From positions 1 through 44,345 of the forward strand of contig CAMTZM010000019.1 of NCBI GenBank assembly GCA_947086655.1: 44,345 nucleotides of DNA, read 5' to 3'. A model generated the notes under the pieces. It was not told where the DNA came from and ran no database searches. It worked only from the letters and a program-made list of their open reading frames with translations. Positions 27,587 through 37,049 of this stretch are shown here, one piece after another; positions within the stretch are counted from its first letter, which is position 1, and every line of letters begins with the position of its first letter. Origin of the DNA: an uncultured Eubacteriaceae bacterium. Lineage in GTDB: Bacteria; Bacillota; Clostridia; Lachnospirales; CAG-274. A program made the translations under genes and the position numbers.

Positions 27587-28273
27587 ATGTCATTGTTTGC
27601 TATTGCCGATTTTCATTTGAGTTTTTATAATATTAAAGATAATATATTTGGAGATAATTGGCTAAATCATCATGAGAAAATTAAAAAAAATTGGATTAAT
27701 AATATAAATTTTGATGATACTGTTTTAATTTTAGGAGATATTTCATGGGCAAAAAATTTAAAGGAACTTGAGCCGGATATGTTTTTTATAAATAGTCTTC
27801 CCGGGAAAAAGATTTTTTTAAAAGGTAATCACGATTATTGGTGGGGGTCAATTACTAAACTTAAACAATTATATAAAGATATATTTTTTATACAGAATAA
27901 TTTTGCAGTTTATAAAGATACAGCTATATGTGGTTCAAGAGGATGGGTTTGTCCAAATGATAATTTTTTTACAAAAGATGATAAAAAAATTTATATGAGG
28001 GAATTAAGCCGTTTTAAAATGTCTCTTGAAATGGCGGTAAAATCAGGATATAGTAAAATATATGCTGTTTTGCATTTTCCTCCTACCAATTGCAAAAAGG
28101 AAAGTTCTGATTTTATTGAATTAATTGAAAATTATCCCGTAAAAAAGGTTATATATGGACATTTGCATGGAAAAGACTGTTTTGATTTCAGTTATAAAGG
28201 AATAGTTAATAATATAGAATATATACTTGTTTCTTCGGATTATATTGATTTTAATCCTTATAAAATTGAATAA
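27587..28273 (+). CDS. Calcineurin-type metallophosphoesterase
   Basis: This 228-residue phosphoesterase has the complete two-metal signature: DFHL (Asp8, His10), VLILGDISWAK (GD), FLKGNHDYWWG (GNHD), VLHFPPT (His) and YGHLHG. It belongs to the YpbG-like serine/threonine-phosphatase-like group common in Firmicutes. The substrate is unknown, and activity on nucleotides or phosphoproteins is equally possible. AGGAG lies 7 bases before the ATG. The adjacency to an alarmone synthetase is suggestive only. Confidence 0.88.
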   Translation: MSLFAIADFHLSFYNIKDNIFGDNWLNHHEKIKKNWINNINFDDTVLILGDISWAKNLKELEPDMFFINSLPGKKIFLKGNHDYWWGSITKLKQLYKDIFFIQNNFAVYKDTAICGSRGWVCPNDNFFTKDDKKIYMRELSRFKMSLEMAVKSGYSKIYAVLHFPPTNCKKESSDFIELIENYPVKKVIYGHLHGKDCFDFSYKGIVNNIEYILVSSDYIDFNPYKIE

Positions 28274-28302
28274 CAACAATTAAAAATTTTATCAAATAAT
28301 TA

Positions 28303-28337
28303 AAAATAAGCTACCTTTAGGGCAGCTTATTTTTAAT
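28303..28337. terminator. Bidirectional terminator
   Basis: AAAAATAAGCT-ACC and GG-CAGCTTATTTTT form a long stem with a short loop between two convergent genes, with a T run on each strand. Confidence 0.8.
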
Positions 28338-28345
28338 TTTAAATA

Positions 28346-30052
28346 TTAATTTGATGTATCTGTATTTTCGTGGTTTCTTTTAAACTGTCTTCCAAAACCA
28401 AAGCTTTGTTTTACTCCGGCAGATGTAGTTTTACTTGATAATGTTATTGTTTCAAGTAAAGATGCGTTTTCAAGAGTTCCGCTTGTGTAATATCCATAAT
28501 TATTTAATTCGGAAGTGCATTTTCCATCTAAATAAATTTTAACCGTTTGACCGTTTTTTAAGTTTGGAGAAGAAAATACAACAGAAGAAATATTTTTTTC
28601 AGGTTTAAAAGCAAGTATTACATTATCATTTTCATCTGTTAATGAAACAAGAGTTTCAGCGGCAATAGTTTCTCCATTATAAATTAATGAATATCCTTCT
28701 GAGGAGTCGTTATTTGGAGCTTCTGCCATACCAGAGCTTCCGGCTGCTATAACTGTTCCCCCATTATAAAATATTCCTCTTTCTGAATCAAGTGCACCGT
28801 CTCCGTTACTTACAGGACCATTTATTATTACAACTCCTTCATTAAAAGTTATTATTCCGTTTGAATCAATTCCATCTCCTTCAGCATTTATAAAAATATA
28901 ACCTCCATTTATTTCAATAGATAAATTGTTTTCAGCAGAATCATCAGTTTTATTATTAAATGCCGGAGGAGCAGGCGGAGCATCAAAAGGTATATTTTGA
29001 AGCATTTTTGGAGCAGTATTATTAGATGTATCTTCTGATATTTCAGGCGGAATTGGTTTATATATACCATTTTCGGTATTTTTATTTTCTATATCTTTTC
29101 TTTCATGCATTTTAGCATTAGGGTCTTTTATAAAAGCTCTTGTGTTTTTGCCTGAACCATCAGAGGCGTTAATTCCATCATCGCTTGAGGTTATATTAAT
29201 ATAACCTCCGTTTATAATTACATTAGCAGCTTCAACACCTTCAGTAGATTTAAGTATATTTATATTTCCGTCATTAAGCGTAAATTCAGAAGATGACTCA
29301 AATCCTTTTTTGCCGGCGGTTAATTGTATATTGCCATTATTTACAGTTATGTATCCTTTTGTTGATTTTATAGCATCAGATTCACTTGTAATATTTATTG
29401 TTGCGTTGTTTATTTCAACAAAATCCTTACCTCTTATACCATCATCCACAGAAGTCAAATTTATTGTTGAACCTTTTATTTTAAGTTCATCTTTGCTTAC
29501 TATTCCATCTTCATAATTAGCAGTAATATTTAAAGTTCCTGTTCCGTCAATTGTAATTCTGTCTTTTCCGAATATACAGCCGTTAGGTTCAGAATCTTCA
29601 TCTAAGTTTGTATATTCACTTGAATCAGATAAATTGTTTATGGAATTTTCAGCGGATAAAATTGTTACATCACCATTTAAGCTGTATATAGCTGGACCGT
29701 TTTTGCATGCTATATTTGTGTTATCTAAAATAATAGATACATCACTTTCAGAATTAACTTGAATTTGTCCGTTTGTCAATGTGCCTGTTATGTAATATGT
29801 TCCCCCTTGTGAAATAATAATGGTATTTTCTGATATAAGAACTCCGTCTCCATTAACAGAAGTATTTGAATCTTTTAATGTTATATATGTATTAATCTTA
29901 TCATTATTTATTGAAGATAGGGAAACTTCTGAAACTTCCGAAGACGTAACCGGCGGGTTATAAGCTACGCAATTAGTTGTAAATATTGTTAATGATAAAA
30001 CAGTGGATATTGTTAAATATTTTTTAAAATTATTATAAAATTTATATTTCAT
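28346..30052 (-). CDS. Secreted Cthe_2159-like beta-helix carbohydrate-binding protein
   Basis: This 568-residue exported protein resembles the Cthe_2159/DUF4353 family of calcium-dependent beta-helix proteins, whose founder binds cellulose and polygalacturonic acid. The N-terminal signal segment (YLTISTVLSLTIFTTNC) has a cysteine, but FTTNC is a poor lipobox. Repeated helix rungs are visible: GTLNITANYEDGIVSKDELK, STINLTSVDDGIRGKDFVEI and NATINITSESDAIKSTKGYI, each with a DG/DA turn. A proline-rich spacer (PFDAPPAPPAFN) interrupts the rungs near residue 360. AGGAGG lies 9 bases before the ATG. With the pectate lyase-like gene at 38857 it suggests handling of pectic polysaccharide at the cell surface. 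Confidence 0.82.
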   Translation of the reverse strand: MKYKFYNNFKKYLTISTVLSLTIFTTNCVAYNPPVTSSEVSEVSLSSINNDKINTYITLKDSNTSVNGDGVLISENTIIISQGGTYYITGTLTNGQIQVNSESDVSIILDNTNIACKNGPAIYSLNGDVTILSAENSINNLSDSSEYTNLDEDSEPNGCIFGKDRITIDGTGTLNITANYEDGIVSKDELKIKGSTINLTSVDDGIRGKDFVEINNATINITSESDAIKSTKGYITVNNGNIQLTAGKKGFESSSEFTLNDGNINILKSTEGVEAANVIINGGYINITSSDDGINASDGSGKNTRAFIKDPNAKMHERKDIENKNTENGIYKPIPPEISEDTSNNTAPKMLQNIPFDAPPAPPAFNNKTDDSAENNLSIEINGGYIFINAEGDGIDSNGIITFNEGVVIINGPVSNGDGALDSERGIFYNGGTVIAAGSSGMAEAPNNDSSEGYSLIYNGETIAAETLVSLTDENDNVILAFKPEKNISSVVFSSPNLKNGQTVKIYLDGKCTSELNNYGYYTSGTLENASLLETITLSSKTTSAGVKQSFGFGRQFKRNHENTDTSN

Positions 30053-30177
30053 TTTTAAAACCTCCTATGAAACTTTTTTATTTTTATTTTATAAAGAATA
30101 TAATTCTTTAAAATTAAAAAAACCTTAAAAGAATATAAATTTTTAAATATATTTTAAATATATGTATTAAAAATGTC

Positions 30178-30205
30178 TTTTAAACTTGTCTGTATATAGT
30201 ATAAA
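30178..30205 (+). promoter_or_regulatory. Candidate promoter of the M60 protein gene
   Basis: TATAAA at 30200 lies in TCTGTATATAGTATAA, a 16-base run identical to the nrdD promoter region at 10575-10590. A weak -35 (TTTTAA) is 16 bases upstream. It implies a leader of about 120 bases with one small hairpin (CTGTTT/AAACAG, 30275-30296). Confidence 0.35.
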
Positions 30206-30333
30206 AAGAGTTGAAATAAATAACTGGACATTTATTTTGAAAAATGATAATATTAAAATACCTATATGTTTTCCTGTTTTTTGTATATTAAACAGAAAAA
30301 CTTTAACATTGATAATAACGAAAGGGGTATTGT

Positions 30334-33300
30334 ATGAAATTAAAATTGAAACCTACTAAAAAAGTATGTACCGTTATTTTAGCGGCTTCTTTTGCATTAC
30401 AACCTACTCTTACGGCTTCCTCTGTTTTTGCGGATAATACGGATAATTCCGCATCTGAAGTAAGCAGCCTTGGAATTGATATTAATCTTGATTTCAAAGC
30501 GTCGGGAGATACTTTTCATGTGACGCTTGATTCGTTAGATGGAAACGCAGATAAACAGGAATATGATTTTATGAGTAATGAGAAAGGAAATTTTGCATCA
30601 GGTGAAATTAAAGATATTCCTGTTGGAAAATATGCTTTGACTATTACGGCTGATGGTTATGCAGCTTATACTCAAGAGATTACTATTTCAAAAGGAATTA
30701 CAACAAAAATTGAGTTAAATAACAGCAAGCGTAAAAATGAATGGATGAAACTTTCAGGCTCGGAGTTGTACGGAGTTATGGCTATTGGCGATGTAAACGC
30801 TGATGGAATTGTAGATGAAAAAGATTCAGCCGCTATAATGGAAGCGATTGAAAACGGAGTTAATGAATCTATATATGATTTAAACAATGACAATTCTGTT
30901 GATATTGCCGATTTAGCTTATATTACATTGAATTACGGAAAAAATGTAATTGCGAAACCGCTTAATATAGTTTCATCAGAAAATATTAAAGCTGAAGAAG
31001 GAAATAATACAGTTGTTAAATCTGGTAATCCAAATGATTTAACAGAAAATTTTAATGAATTTGTACAGTTTTCTACTGTAAATAATCAGCCTATTTCTCC
31101 GGAAAATGCTATTGAGTTGTCATTGGAAATTAATCAAAATGAAGAAACAAGTATACAAAAAGTAAACGGTATTTTAATTAAACCACCAGCAGGTTCTTTA
31201 AATTTAATTGAATCAGGTATTATTACGGTTGAGGATGAGGACGGAAACGAATATACATTTGATATTGGAAAAGAGGAATTTGCTCAGGCGGCAGGATACG
31301 CTATGGCAAGAAATAATATGCGTTCTCCGCAGGATATAGTTAAAATAGAAAGTGACGGAAGTGTTGTAATAAATATAGGAACACAAATTGCTATTAAAAG
31401 GGTGACGATAAAAGTAACAGGAGCAAGCACTAATTTAGTTGATATTGCTAAGGTTGAGTTTGTTAATAATATGGAAGAACGTATTCCAGAGCCTGATTTT
31501 AATATACCGGAAAATATTGTATTAGAGCAGTTGTCGGCAGGTGAAAATCCTTCGTTTAGTGTTACATGGGAGCCACAGGTTAATGTTACAGGTTATCAAG
31601 TGCAAGTAAGTTCAAATGGAAACGAAGTTATAAAAGATTGCAATAGCAACTCTATTACTATAACAGGATTAGGAAGCGGAAAGCTTGCTGCTTATGAACC
31701 TTATACAATACGAGTTCGTTCTGTTAACGGAAATTGGAAAAGTCCATATTCAAAGAGCGCAGAAATAATTTTAAAACCGGATTCAGCACCTCCAGCGCCA
31801 GAGTATGTTAAAGCTGAAGGTGCACCAGAATCAATTAAAGTTTCATGGAGAAAAATGCGTGATACTCAATATTACAGTTTATTTTACCGTGAAAAAGGCG
31901 TTGATGAATATACTGAAATTAAAAATATTAATACAGTTAGCTATGTTATAGCTAATTTAAAACCTAAAACGGTATATGAGGTATATGTAGTTGGACATAA
32001 TGAGATTGGCTCAAGTCCTAAATCTGATGTTAATCAGGCTATGGCTGCGGCGGCTGAAAATGTTATTATGCCTAAATATAAATTAATTAATACTTCAAAT
32101 GGCGCTGGTGTTGTTACAGCACACATTAAAGAAGTTCAAGTTCCTTCAGGCGCTAATTTAACAGGAGATAATTACGCTGTTGTAGATGATAACCAATCTA
32201 CATATACGGTTGTAAATGATTGGGATACAGGAGTTATATATGGGAATCATAGTAATCCTATAATCACATTAGATCAGAAATATACGCTTGATACAATTAG
32301 TTTTGCTCCAAGTGTTAGCCAGCCTTACACATATACAGGCGCTAAAATTCGCTATATTGATGAAAATGGAAACTGGACTAAAACAGATAATTGTTCAATT
32401 TCTCAAAAAAGGGATATTAATAATAATATTTATTATACTGTAATTTCTAATGAACCAATAACATCGGATACATTTCAGTTATGTATAACAACAGGTTATA
32501 GCCGCATGGTTTCTATATCTGAAATGAAATTTTATTATTATGACGATTTAGCACATAATATAAACGATTTATATGAAGATGCTATGCATTTACAGTTGAA
32601 ATCAGATGTAACATTTGAGTTAATAGATGAATTGGAAAACAGGCTTAATATAAAAGATTCTGTAAGCGGAGAACTTCATCCTAATTATGAGTCTCTTAAA
32701 AAGGAAATAGACTATGCAAGAGAACTTTTAAATACAGGAGCTTTAGCTGAAATTATTAAGGTTGATACAAGTATTACTCCAAAAGCAGATTCTCATACAG
32801 ATTTTGCAATGTCTTTAACTAATTATCAGCCTCTTGGAACAGTTGCAAAAGCTGGAGACGAAATTATTGTTTATGTAGGAAGCGAGAATGAAAGTGAAGG
32901 CACTAAAACAAATTTAAATTTAATAGCTACGCAAAATCATGGTGAAGCGGCGCAGTGGCAAAGCGATATGGGGCAGCTTAGCATAGGACGAAATGTAATT
33001 ACTATTCCTAATATTTCATCTTCGGCTGTTTCTGAAAATGGCGGTTCATTATATATAGCATGGAATGGAAATGCAAATGCACGTCAATATTCTGTTCGTG
33101 TAAGCGGAGGAGAAAGTATTCCTGTACTTAATGTTGCTGGAAAAACAGGCGCAGAACGTACAGAAACAATTAAGGCATATGTTGAGAAACTTGAAAAGCA
33201 TGTATCTGAATTACAGCAAAAACATGCTCAAAATCATAAAGATAATGAGTATAGAAACGATTGTATATCAAATTATACCGAGATTGTAATGGATAATATG

Positions 33301-36300
33301 ATGTATTCTGTTCCGGCAGAACAGGTTATTGCCGGTTTAAATGGCGGCGGGGCAGAAAAGCTTGAGACAGCAATTGCCGCTATGGAACAGCAGGTTGATT
33401 TATTTTATCAGCATAAAGGTTATAGTAAAAATGTTGATTCGAACAGCAAAAATAAATATCCTTCTCAGAGGCTTAATATTCGTTATCACACGATGTTTAC
33501 AGGAGCGTTTATGTATGCTGGAGGTAAACATATAGGAATTGAATATGGAAGTGTTCCGGGGCTGTTTTCTATATCTCCTGTTACGGCTGATGATAAAGGA
33601 AAGAAAATTGACGGAAATTTAACAGGTTGGGGTATAGCGCATGAGATAGGGCATGTAATTAATAGCGGAAGTTATGCTGTGGCTGAAGTTACAAATAACT
33701 ATTTCTCTATGCTGGCAACTCAAACTCAGCGTACTAATTATAAAGATGTATATAAGGAAGTTACTAAAGGTTCAATTGGGCAAAGTTCAAATGTATTTAC
33801 GACTTTAGGAATGTATTGGCAGCTTCATATGTTTTATGACAATTACTATGATTATAAAATGTTTGAAAATAATGAAGAACAGCTTGAAAATCTGTTTTAT
33901 GCACGTGTTGACAGTTATGTGAGGAATCCGGATTCAGCGCCGTCTAATGGAATTAAGTTAACTCTTTCAGGCAGCAGTTCAGATAAATTTATTCGTTTAG
34001 CATGTGCTGCTGCTGAGAAAAATTTAACTCCTTTCTTTGACGCATGGGGTTTATCATATAATGAAGAAACAAAGCAATATGCTGAGCAATTTGAAATAGA
34101 AGAACATAAAATTCAGTACTTTAATAATGATGCAAGGGAATATCGTTTAGATGGCAAAGCTGCAATGAGTTCAGGCACAAAAGTTACCTCTGAGATATTA
34201 ACAGAACATGAAGATAATGTAGTTTATGATAATAAGATTACTCTATCTCTTGAAAATAATGGAGAAAAAGACGCTATGCTTGGTTATGAGATTATTCGTA
34301 ATGGAGAGCCTGTTGCGTTTGTATTGGCGGAAGAAAATTCATATACTGATATTATTACAACAGGAAATAATAAAGTTTATGAATATCAAGTTATTGGATA
34401 TGATAAGTTTTTAAATAAAACAGAGACCGTATCTCTTGCTCCTGTTAAAGTAAAACACAGAGGTGAAATTAATAGAGACGGCTGGACTATTGAAACAAAT
34501 ATGTATTCAGATGATGACGAAATAATTAAGGCAGACGGCGAGAGCGGATATTGTGAAGATACTTACATTTCAGCTATATCAAATATTATTGGAAATGGTA
34601 CGAAAACGGGTTATAGTGGTAAAACTGATAGTAAAAATGCGGAGTTTATTATTAGCCTTGGAGGCAAAGAACAAGTTACCGCTTTAAGATATGACGGAGA
34701 TGCCGCTTATTTTACGGTTTATGTAAGTGAAGATAAAGAAAACTGGACAGAAGTTAAAAAAGGTTCTTTTTCAGGAGGAAAAGATGAAACAGTATACTTT
34801 AATCAGCCCGATAGTAATAAAGAAGGATATATGTACATTTATAAAGCTGATTATGTTAAGGTTGTTTTTGATACATCTTCTATTTCTATTAATGATTTTA
34901 ATATTTTAGGACCTACAAGTGATAATGTGGAATTATTAAATGATGGTATAGGTATACTTCAGAGCGATTTTGTATATGATAAAAATACAAATGCAAGTAT
35001 ACCGGCTAATTCTATAATTTTCACAGGTGTTTATAAAGGAAATCCGGCATACAATGTTGTAAAACTTTTGGATGAAAACGGAGATATAATTAACGGTTCA
35101 CAAGTTATTATGGCGGAAAATCCGAATGATGGTGAATTAGGAAATGTATCAGAAGGTATATGGATTTATTGGATTGAACCTCAAGATATTCCAGAAAAAC
35201 TTTACAGTAAAGTAAAAGCGGAATTATATCGTGTTGATGATGCTATTACAATGGAAAATGAACGTATTGTTAGCGATACTTTATTTGTTGATGTGCCATC
35301 TGTTTTACCTAATATTACTATTAGCGGTGAGAATACGCCTGTTAATGAAACAGACGAACTTTCTGATATATCTGAAACTAATAATATTGAAAATGATGAT
35401 TATAATACTGAAGTAAGTACGGATAACTATATAGATGAAAATATAGAAGAAGATACTTCTAATGTTTTTGGTGAAAATGATAATACAAATATACCTAAGG
35501 AAGAAATTGAGGATAATTTATATATACCGGAAAAATTAGAAGAAGAAGCAGAAAATATTTCACTTTTCAATGTTATTTCAGCTAATGGGAATGCTGTTCG
35601 TACGGCTGTTGTTTCAAGTGATATAAATGAAGATTCAAATAATAATTTTAGCGGATTTGTTTTTACAAAAGATAATTCTGATAACAAAAAAGCTTTAATG
35701 CAGCTTAATCTTGGCGATGAGGCAATGAATAATACTATTGCGTTTCAGACAGCGTTTAAAGTATCAGAACCAAAGGTAACTTCTGTTAGTATTAATTGGT
35801 CAGATATTGTTAATAGCAGAGCGGTTTTGAAAGAATGCCGTTATGATGCAAAAAAAGAAATGGTATTTATTTATATTGTCGCTAATGAGGATTTATTGGA
35901 TAATAACAGCGTTACTTTAGGAAATATACAAATGAAAGCTGCTAATGGGGTAACTGAAGCAAGTTTACATTTAAGTCCAAATTCGACTGTTATGCTTTCA
36001 GAAGACTTTAATACAAAACAATTACAAAGTTTGGTTGGAGATGTTACCTTAGAAGTAGGAACTAACAGCAATACAAATAAGCCAAGTGATGGAAATGACA
36101 GACCAAGCAGCGGAAGCAGACCAAGTGGAGGCGGAAGCTCAAGTTCATCAAGCATTAAGAAAAATGCTGAAAATACTAAAACAAAAGAAGATAACAATGA
36201 TAATAAAGATAATGCTGATAATAATGACGAAAATAAGCAGCAAAGTTCTTCTTTGTCAGAAGTAAAAGATATTTCCAAAATTTTTGGAGATGTTTCAAAA

Positions 36301-36819
36301 TCAGCATGGTATTATAATGCTGTACAGCAGGCATATGAAAATGGATGGTTTAAAGGAACGTCAGAGTTTGAGTTTTCACCAAATGATACAATGACAAGAG
36401 GTATGTTTGTAACTGTATTGGGAAGATTTGCACAAGCCACAGGAAAGACATCTAACAAGTTTACAGATGTTCCAGCAAATGCGTATTATGCGGAATTTGT
36501 TTCATGGGCTTTTGAAAACGGTATTGTAAATGGTGTTTCAGATACAAAGTTTTCACCAAATTCAGCTATAACACGTGAACAGCTTGCCGTTATGGTATAT
36601 AATTATCTTAAATTTAAAGGTGCAGATTTAGAGTTTAACAATAATAAGATTGATTTTACTGATGATTCCCAATTAAGTTCATGGGCAAAAGATGCTGTTT
36701 ATTATATGCAGCAAACGGGAATTATTAGCGGTATGCCAGATGGTTCTTTTAGACCACGCGGTACGGCAACACGTGCTGAAGTTGCAACAATTCTTATGAA
36801 TCTTAATAATATTAAATAA
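30334..36819 (+). CDS. Giant SLH-anchored M60-like (mucinase-type) metallopeptidase
   Basis: This is a 2161-residue surface protein. The order is: signal peptide (1-34); dockerin-like calcium repeats (about 150-210, GDVNADGIVDEKDS and YDLNNDNSVDIADL); two fibronectin-III domains (about 385-575); discoidin-like beta regions; an M60/enhancin-like peptidase (about 830-1265) with HEIGH at 1103-1107 and a downstream Glu in YAVAEVTNNYF; beta-rich modules; a cohesin-like region (about 1748-1909); a Ser/Asn/Asp-rich linker; and three SLH domains (about 1985-2161). M60 peptidases typically cleave O-glycosylated mucin-type proteins, which is inferred here. SLH domains hold the protein on pyruvylated wall polymer. 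AAAGGGG lies before the ATG. It is transcribed alone with its own terminator. Confidence 0.88.
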   Translation: MKLKLKPTKKVCTVILAASFALQPTLTASSVFADNTDNSASEVSSLGIDINLDFKASGDTFHVTLDSLDGNADKQEYDFMSNEKGNFASGEIKDIPVGKYALTITADGYAAYTQEITISKGITTKIELNNSKRKNEWMKLSGSELYGVMAIGDVNADGIVDEKDSAAIMEAIENGVNESIYDLNNDNSVDIADLAYITLNYGKNVIAKPLNIVSSENIKAEEGNNTVVKSGNPNDLTENFNEFVQFSTVNNQPISPENAIELSLEINQNEETSIQKVNGILIKPPAGSLNLIESGIITVEDEDGNEYTFDIGKEEFAQAAGYAMARNNMRSPQDIVKIESDGSVVINIGTQIAIKRVTIKVTGASTNLVDIAKVEFVNNMEERIPEPDFNIPENIVLEQLSAGENPSFSVTWEPQVNVTGYQVQVSSNGNEVIKDCNSNSITITGLGSGKLAAYEPYTIRVRSVNGNWKSPYSKSAEIILKPDSAPPAPEYVKAEGAPESIKVSWRKMRDTQYYSLFYREKGVDEYTEIKNINTVSYVIANLKPKTVYEVYVVGHNEIGSSPKSDVNQAMAAAAENVIMPKYKLINTSNGAGVVTAHIKEVQVPSGANLTGDNYAVVDDNQSTYTVVNDWDTGVIYGNHSNPIITLDQKYTLDTISFAPSVSQPYTYTGAKIRYIDENGNWTKTDNCSISQKRDINNNIYYTVISNEPITSDTFQLCITTGYSRMVSISEMKFYYYDDLAHNINDLYEDAMHLQLKSDVTFELIDELENRLNIKDSVSGELHPNYESLKKEIDYARELLNTGALAEIIKVDTSITPKADSHTDFAMSLTNYQPLGTVAKAGDEIIVYVGSENESEGTKTNLNLIATQNHGEAAQWQSDMGQLSIGRNVITIPNISSSAVSENGGSLYIAWNGNANARQYSVRVSGGESIPVLNVAGKTGAERTETIKAYVEKLEKHVSELQQKHAQNHKDNEYRNDCISNYTEIVMDNMMYSVPAEQVIAGLNGGGAEKLETAIAAMEQQVDLFYQHKGYSKNVDSNSKNKYPSQRLNIRYHTMFTGAFMYAGGKHIGIEYGSVPGLFSISPVTADDKGKKIDGNLTGWGIAHEIGHVINSGSYAVAEVTNNYFSMLATQTQRTNYKDVYKEVTKGSIGQSSNVFTTLGMYWQLHMFYDNYYDYKMFENNEEQLENLFYARVDSYVRNPDSAPSNGIKLTLSGSSSDKFIRLACAAAEKNLTPFFDAWGLSYNEETKQYAEQFEIEEHKIQYFNNDAREYRLDGKAAMSSGTKVTSEILTEHEDNVVYDNKITLSLENNGEKDAMLGYEIIRNGEPVAFVLAEENSYTDIITTGNNKVYEYQVIGYDKFLNKTETVSLAPVKVKHRGEINRDGWTIETNMYSDDDEIIKADGESGYCEDTYISAISNIIGNGTKTGYSGKTDSKNAEFIISLGGKEQVTALRYDGDAAYFTVYVSEDKENWTEVKKGSFSGGKDETVYFNQPDSNKEGYMYIYKADYVKVVFDTSSISINDFNILGPTSDNVELLNDGIGILQSDFVYDKNTNASIPANSIIFTGVYKGNPAYNVVKLLDENGDIINGSQVIMAENPNDGELGNVSEGIWIYWIEPQDIPEKLYSKVKAELYRVDDAITMENERIVSDTLFVDVPSVLPNITISGENTPVNETDELSDISETNNIENDDYNTEVSTDNYIDENIEEDTSNVFGENDNTNIPKEEIEDNLYIPEKLEEEAENISLFNVISANGNAVRTAVVSSDINEDSNNNFSGFVFTKDNSDNKKALMQLNLGDEAMNNTIAFQTAFKVSEPKVTSVSINWSDIVNSRAVLKECRYDAKKEMVFIYIVANEDLLDNNSVTLGNIQMKAANGVTEASLHLSPNSTVMLSEDFNTKQLQSLVGDVTLEVGTNSNTNKPSDGNDRPSSGSRPSGGGSSSSSSIKKNAENTKTKEDNNDNKDNADNNDENKQQSSSLSEVKDISKIFGDVSKSAWYYNAVQQAYENGWFKGTSEFEFSPNDTMTRGMFVTVLGRFAQATGKTSNKFTDVPANAYYAEFVSWAFENGIVNGVSDTKFSPNSAITREQLAVMVYNYLKFKGADLEFNNNKIDFTDDSQLSSWAKDAVYYMQQTGIISGMPDGSFRPRGTATRAEVATILMNLNNIK

Positions 36820-36830
36820 AGTCTATTAAT

Positions 36831-36882
36831 AAAAGCGCTGATTTTAGGTATTAAAAACTTTACTAAAAAAATCAGCGTTTTT
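36831..36882 (+). terminator. Terminator of the M60 protein gene
   Basis: AAAAGCGCTGATTTT pairs with AAAATCAGCGTTTTT (one mismatch) around a loop of about 20 bases, ending in a T run, 12 bases after the stop. Confidence 0.75.
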
Positions 36883-36888
36883 AATAAA

Positions 36889-36968
36889 CGGAGTAAGTCC
36901 ATAGCTTTTTAAGCGGGGCGCTTACTCTTGTATTTAGTGGGATTTATCCCATTTACTCCATCGGTTAT
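36889..36968. repeat. Structured dispersed repeat, copy 2
   Basis: This is the counterpart of 8001-8113. The outer stem is CGGAGTAA with TTACTCC, the middle hairpin AAGCG-GGG-CGCTT is perfect, and the third hairpin is GTGGGAT-TT-ATCCCAT. Like copy 1 it starts 6-10 bases after the terminator of a giant surface-protein gene. No transposase is linked. Confidence 0.5.
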
Positions 36969-36970
36969 GA

Positions 36971-36993
36971 GTATTTTTGCAAAGCAAAAATGC
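36971..36993. repeat. Short inverted repeat beside repeat copy 2
   Basis: GTATTTTTGC-AAA-GCAAAAATGC is a 10-bp stem (one G-T pair) with a 3-base loop, directly after the structured repeat. It covers an in-frame ATG (36990), which supports the later start of the following gene. Confidence 0.5.
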
Positions 36994-37049
36994 CAATAGT
37001 CTTTAACAAGATATTTTATAAAAAATATAACAATGGGAGAGATTTATTA

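Noticed and set aside
28346..30052. Lipoprotein assignment for the beta-helix protein
   Set aside because: A cysteine follows the hydrophobic stretch, but the preceding residues (Phe-Thr-Thr-Asn) do not fit a lipobox.
30206..30333. Cyclic-di-GMP or other riboswitch in the M60 gene leader
   Set aside because: I looked for GEMM-type conserved blocks because surface genes are often so regulated, but only a 6-bp hairpin is visible.
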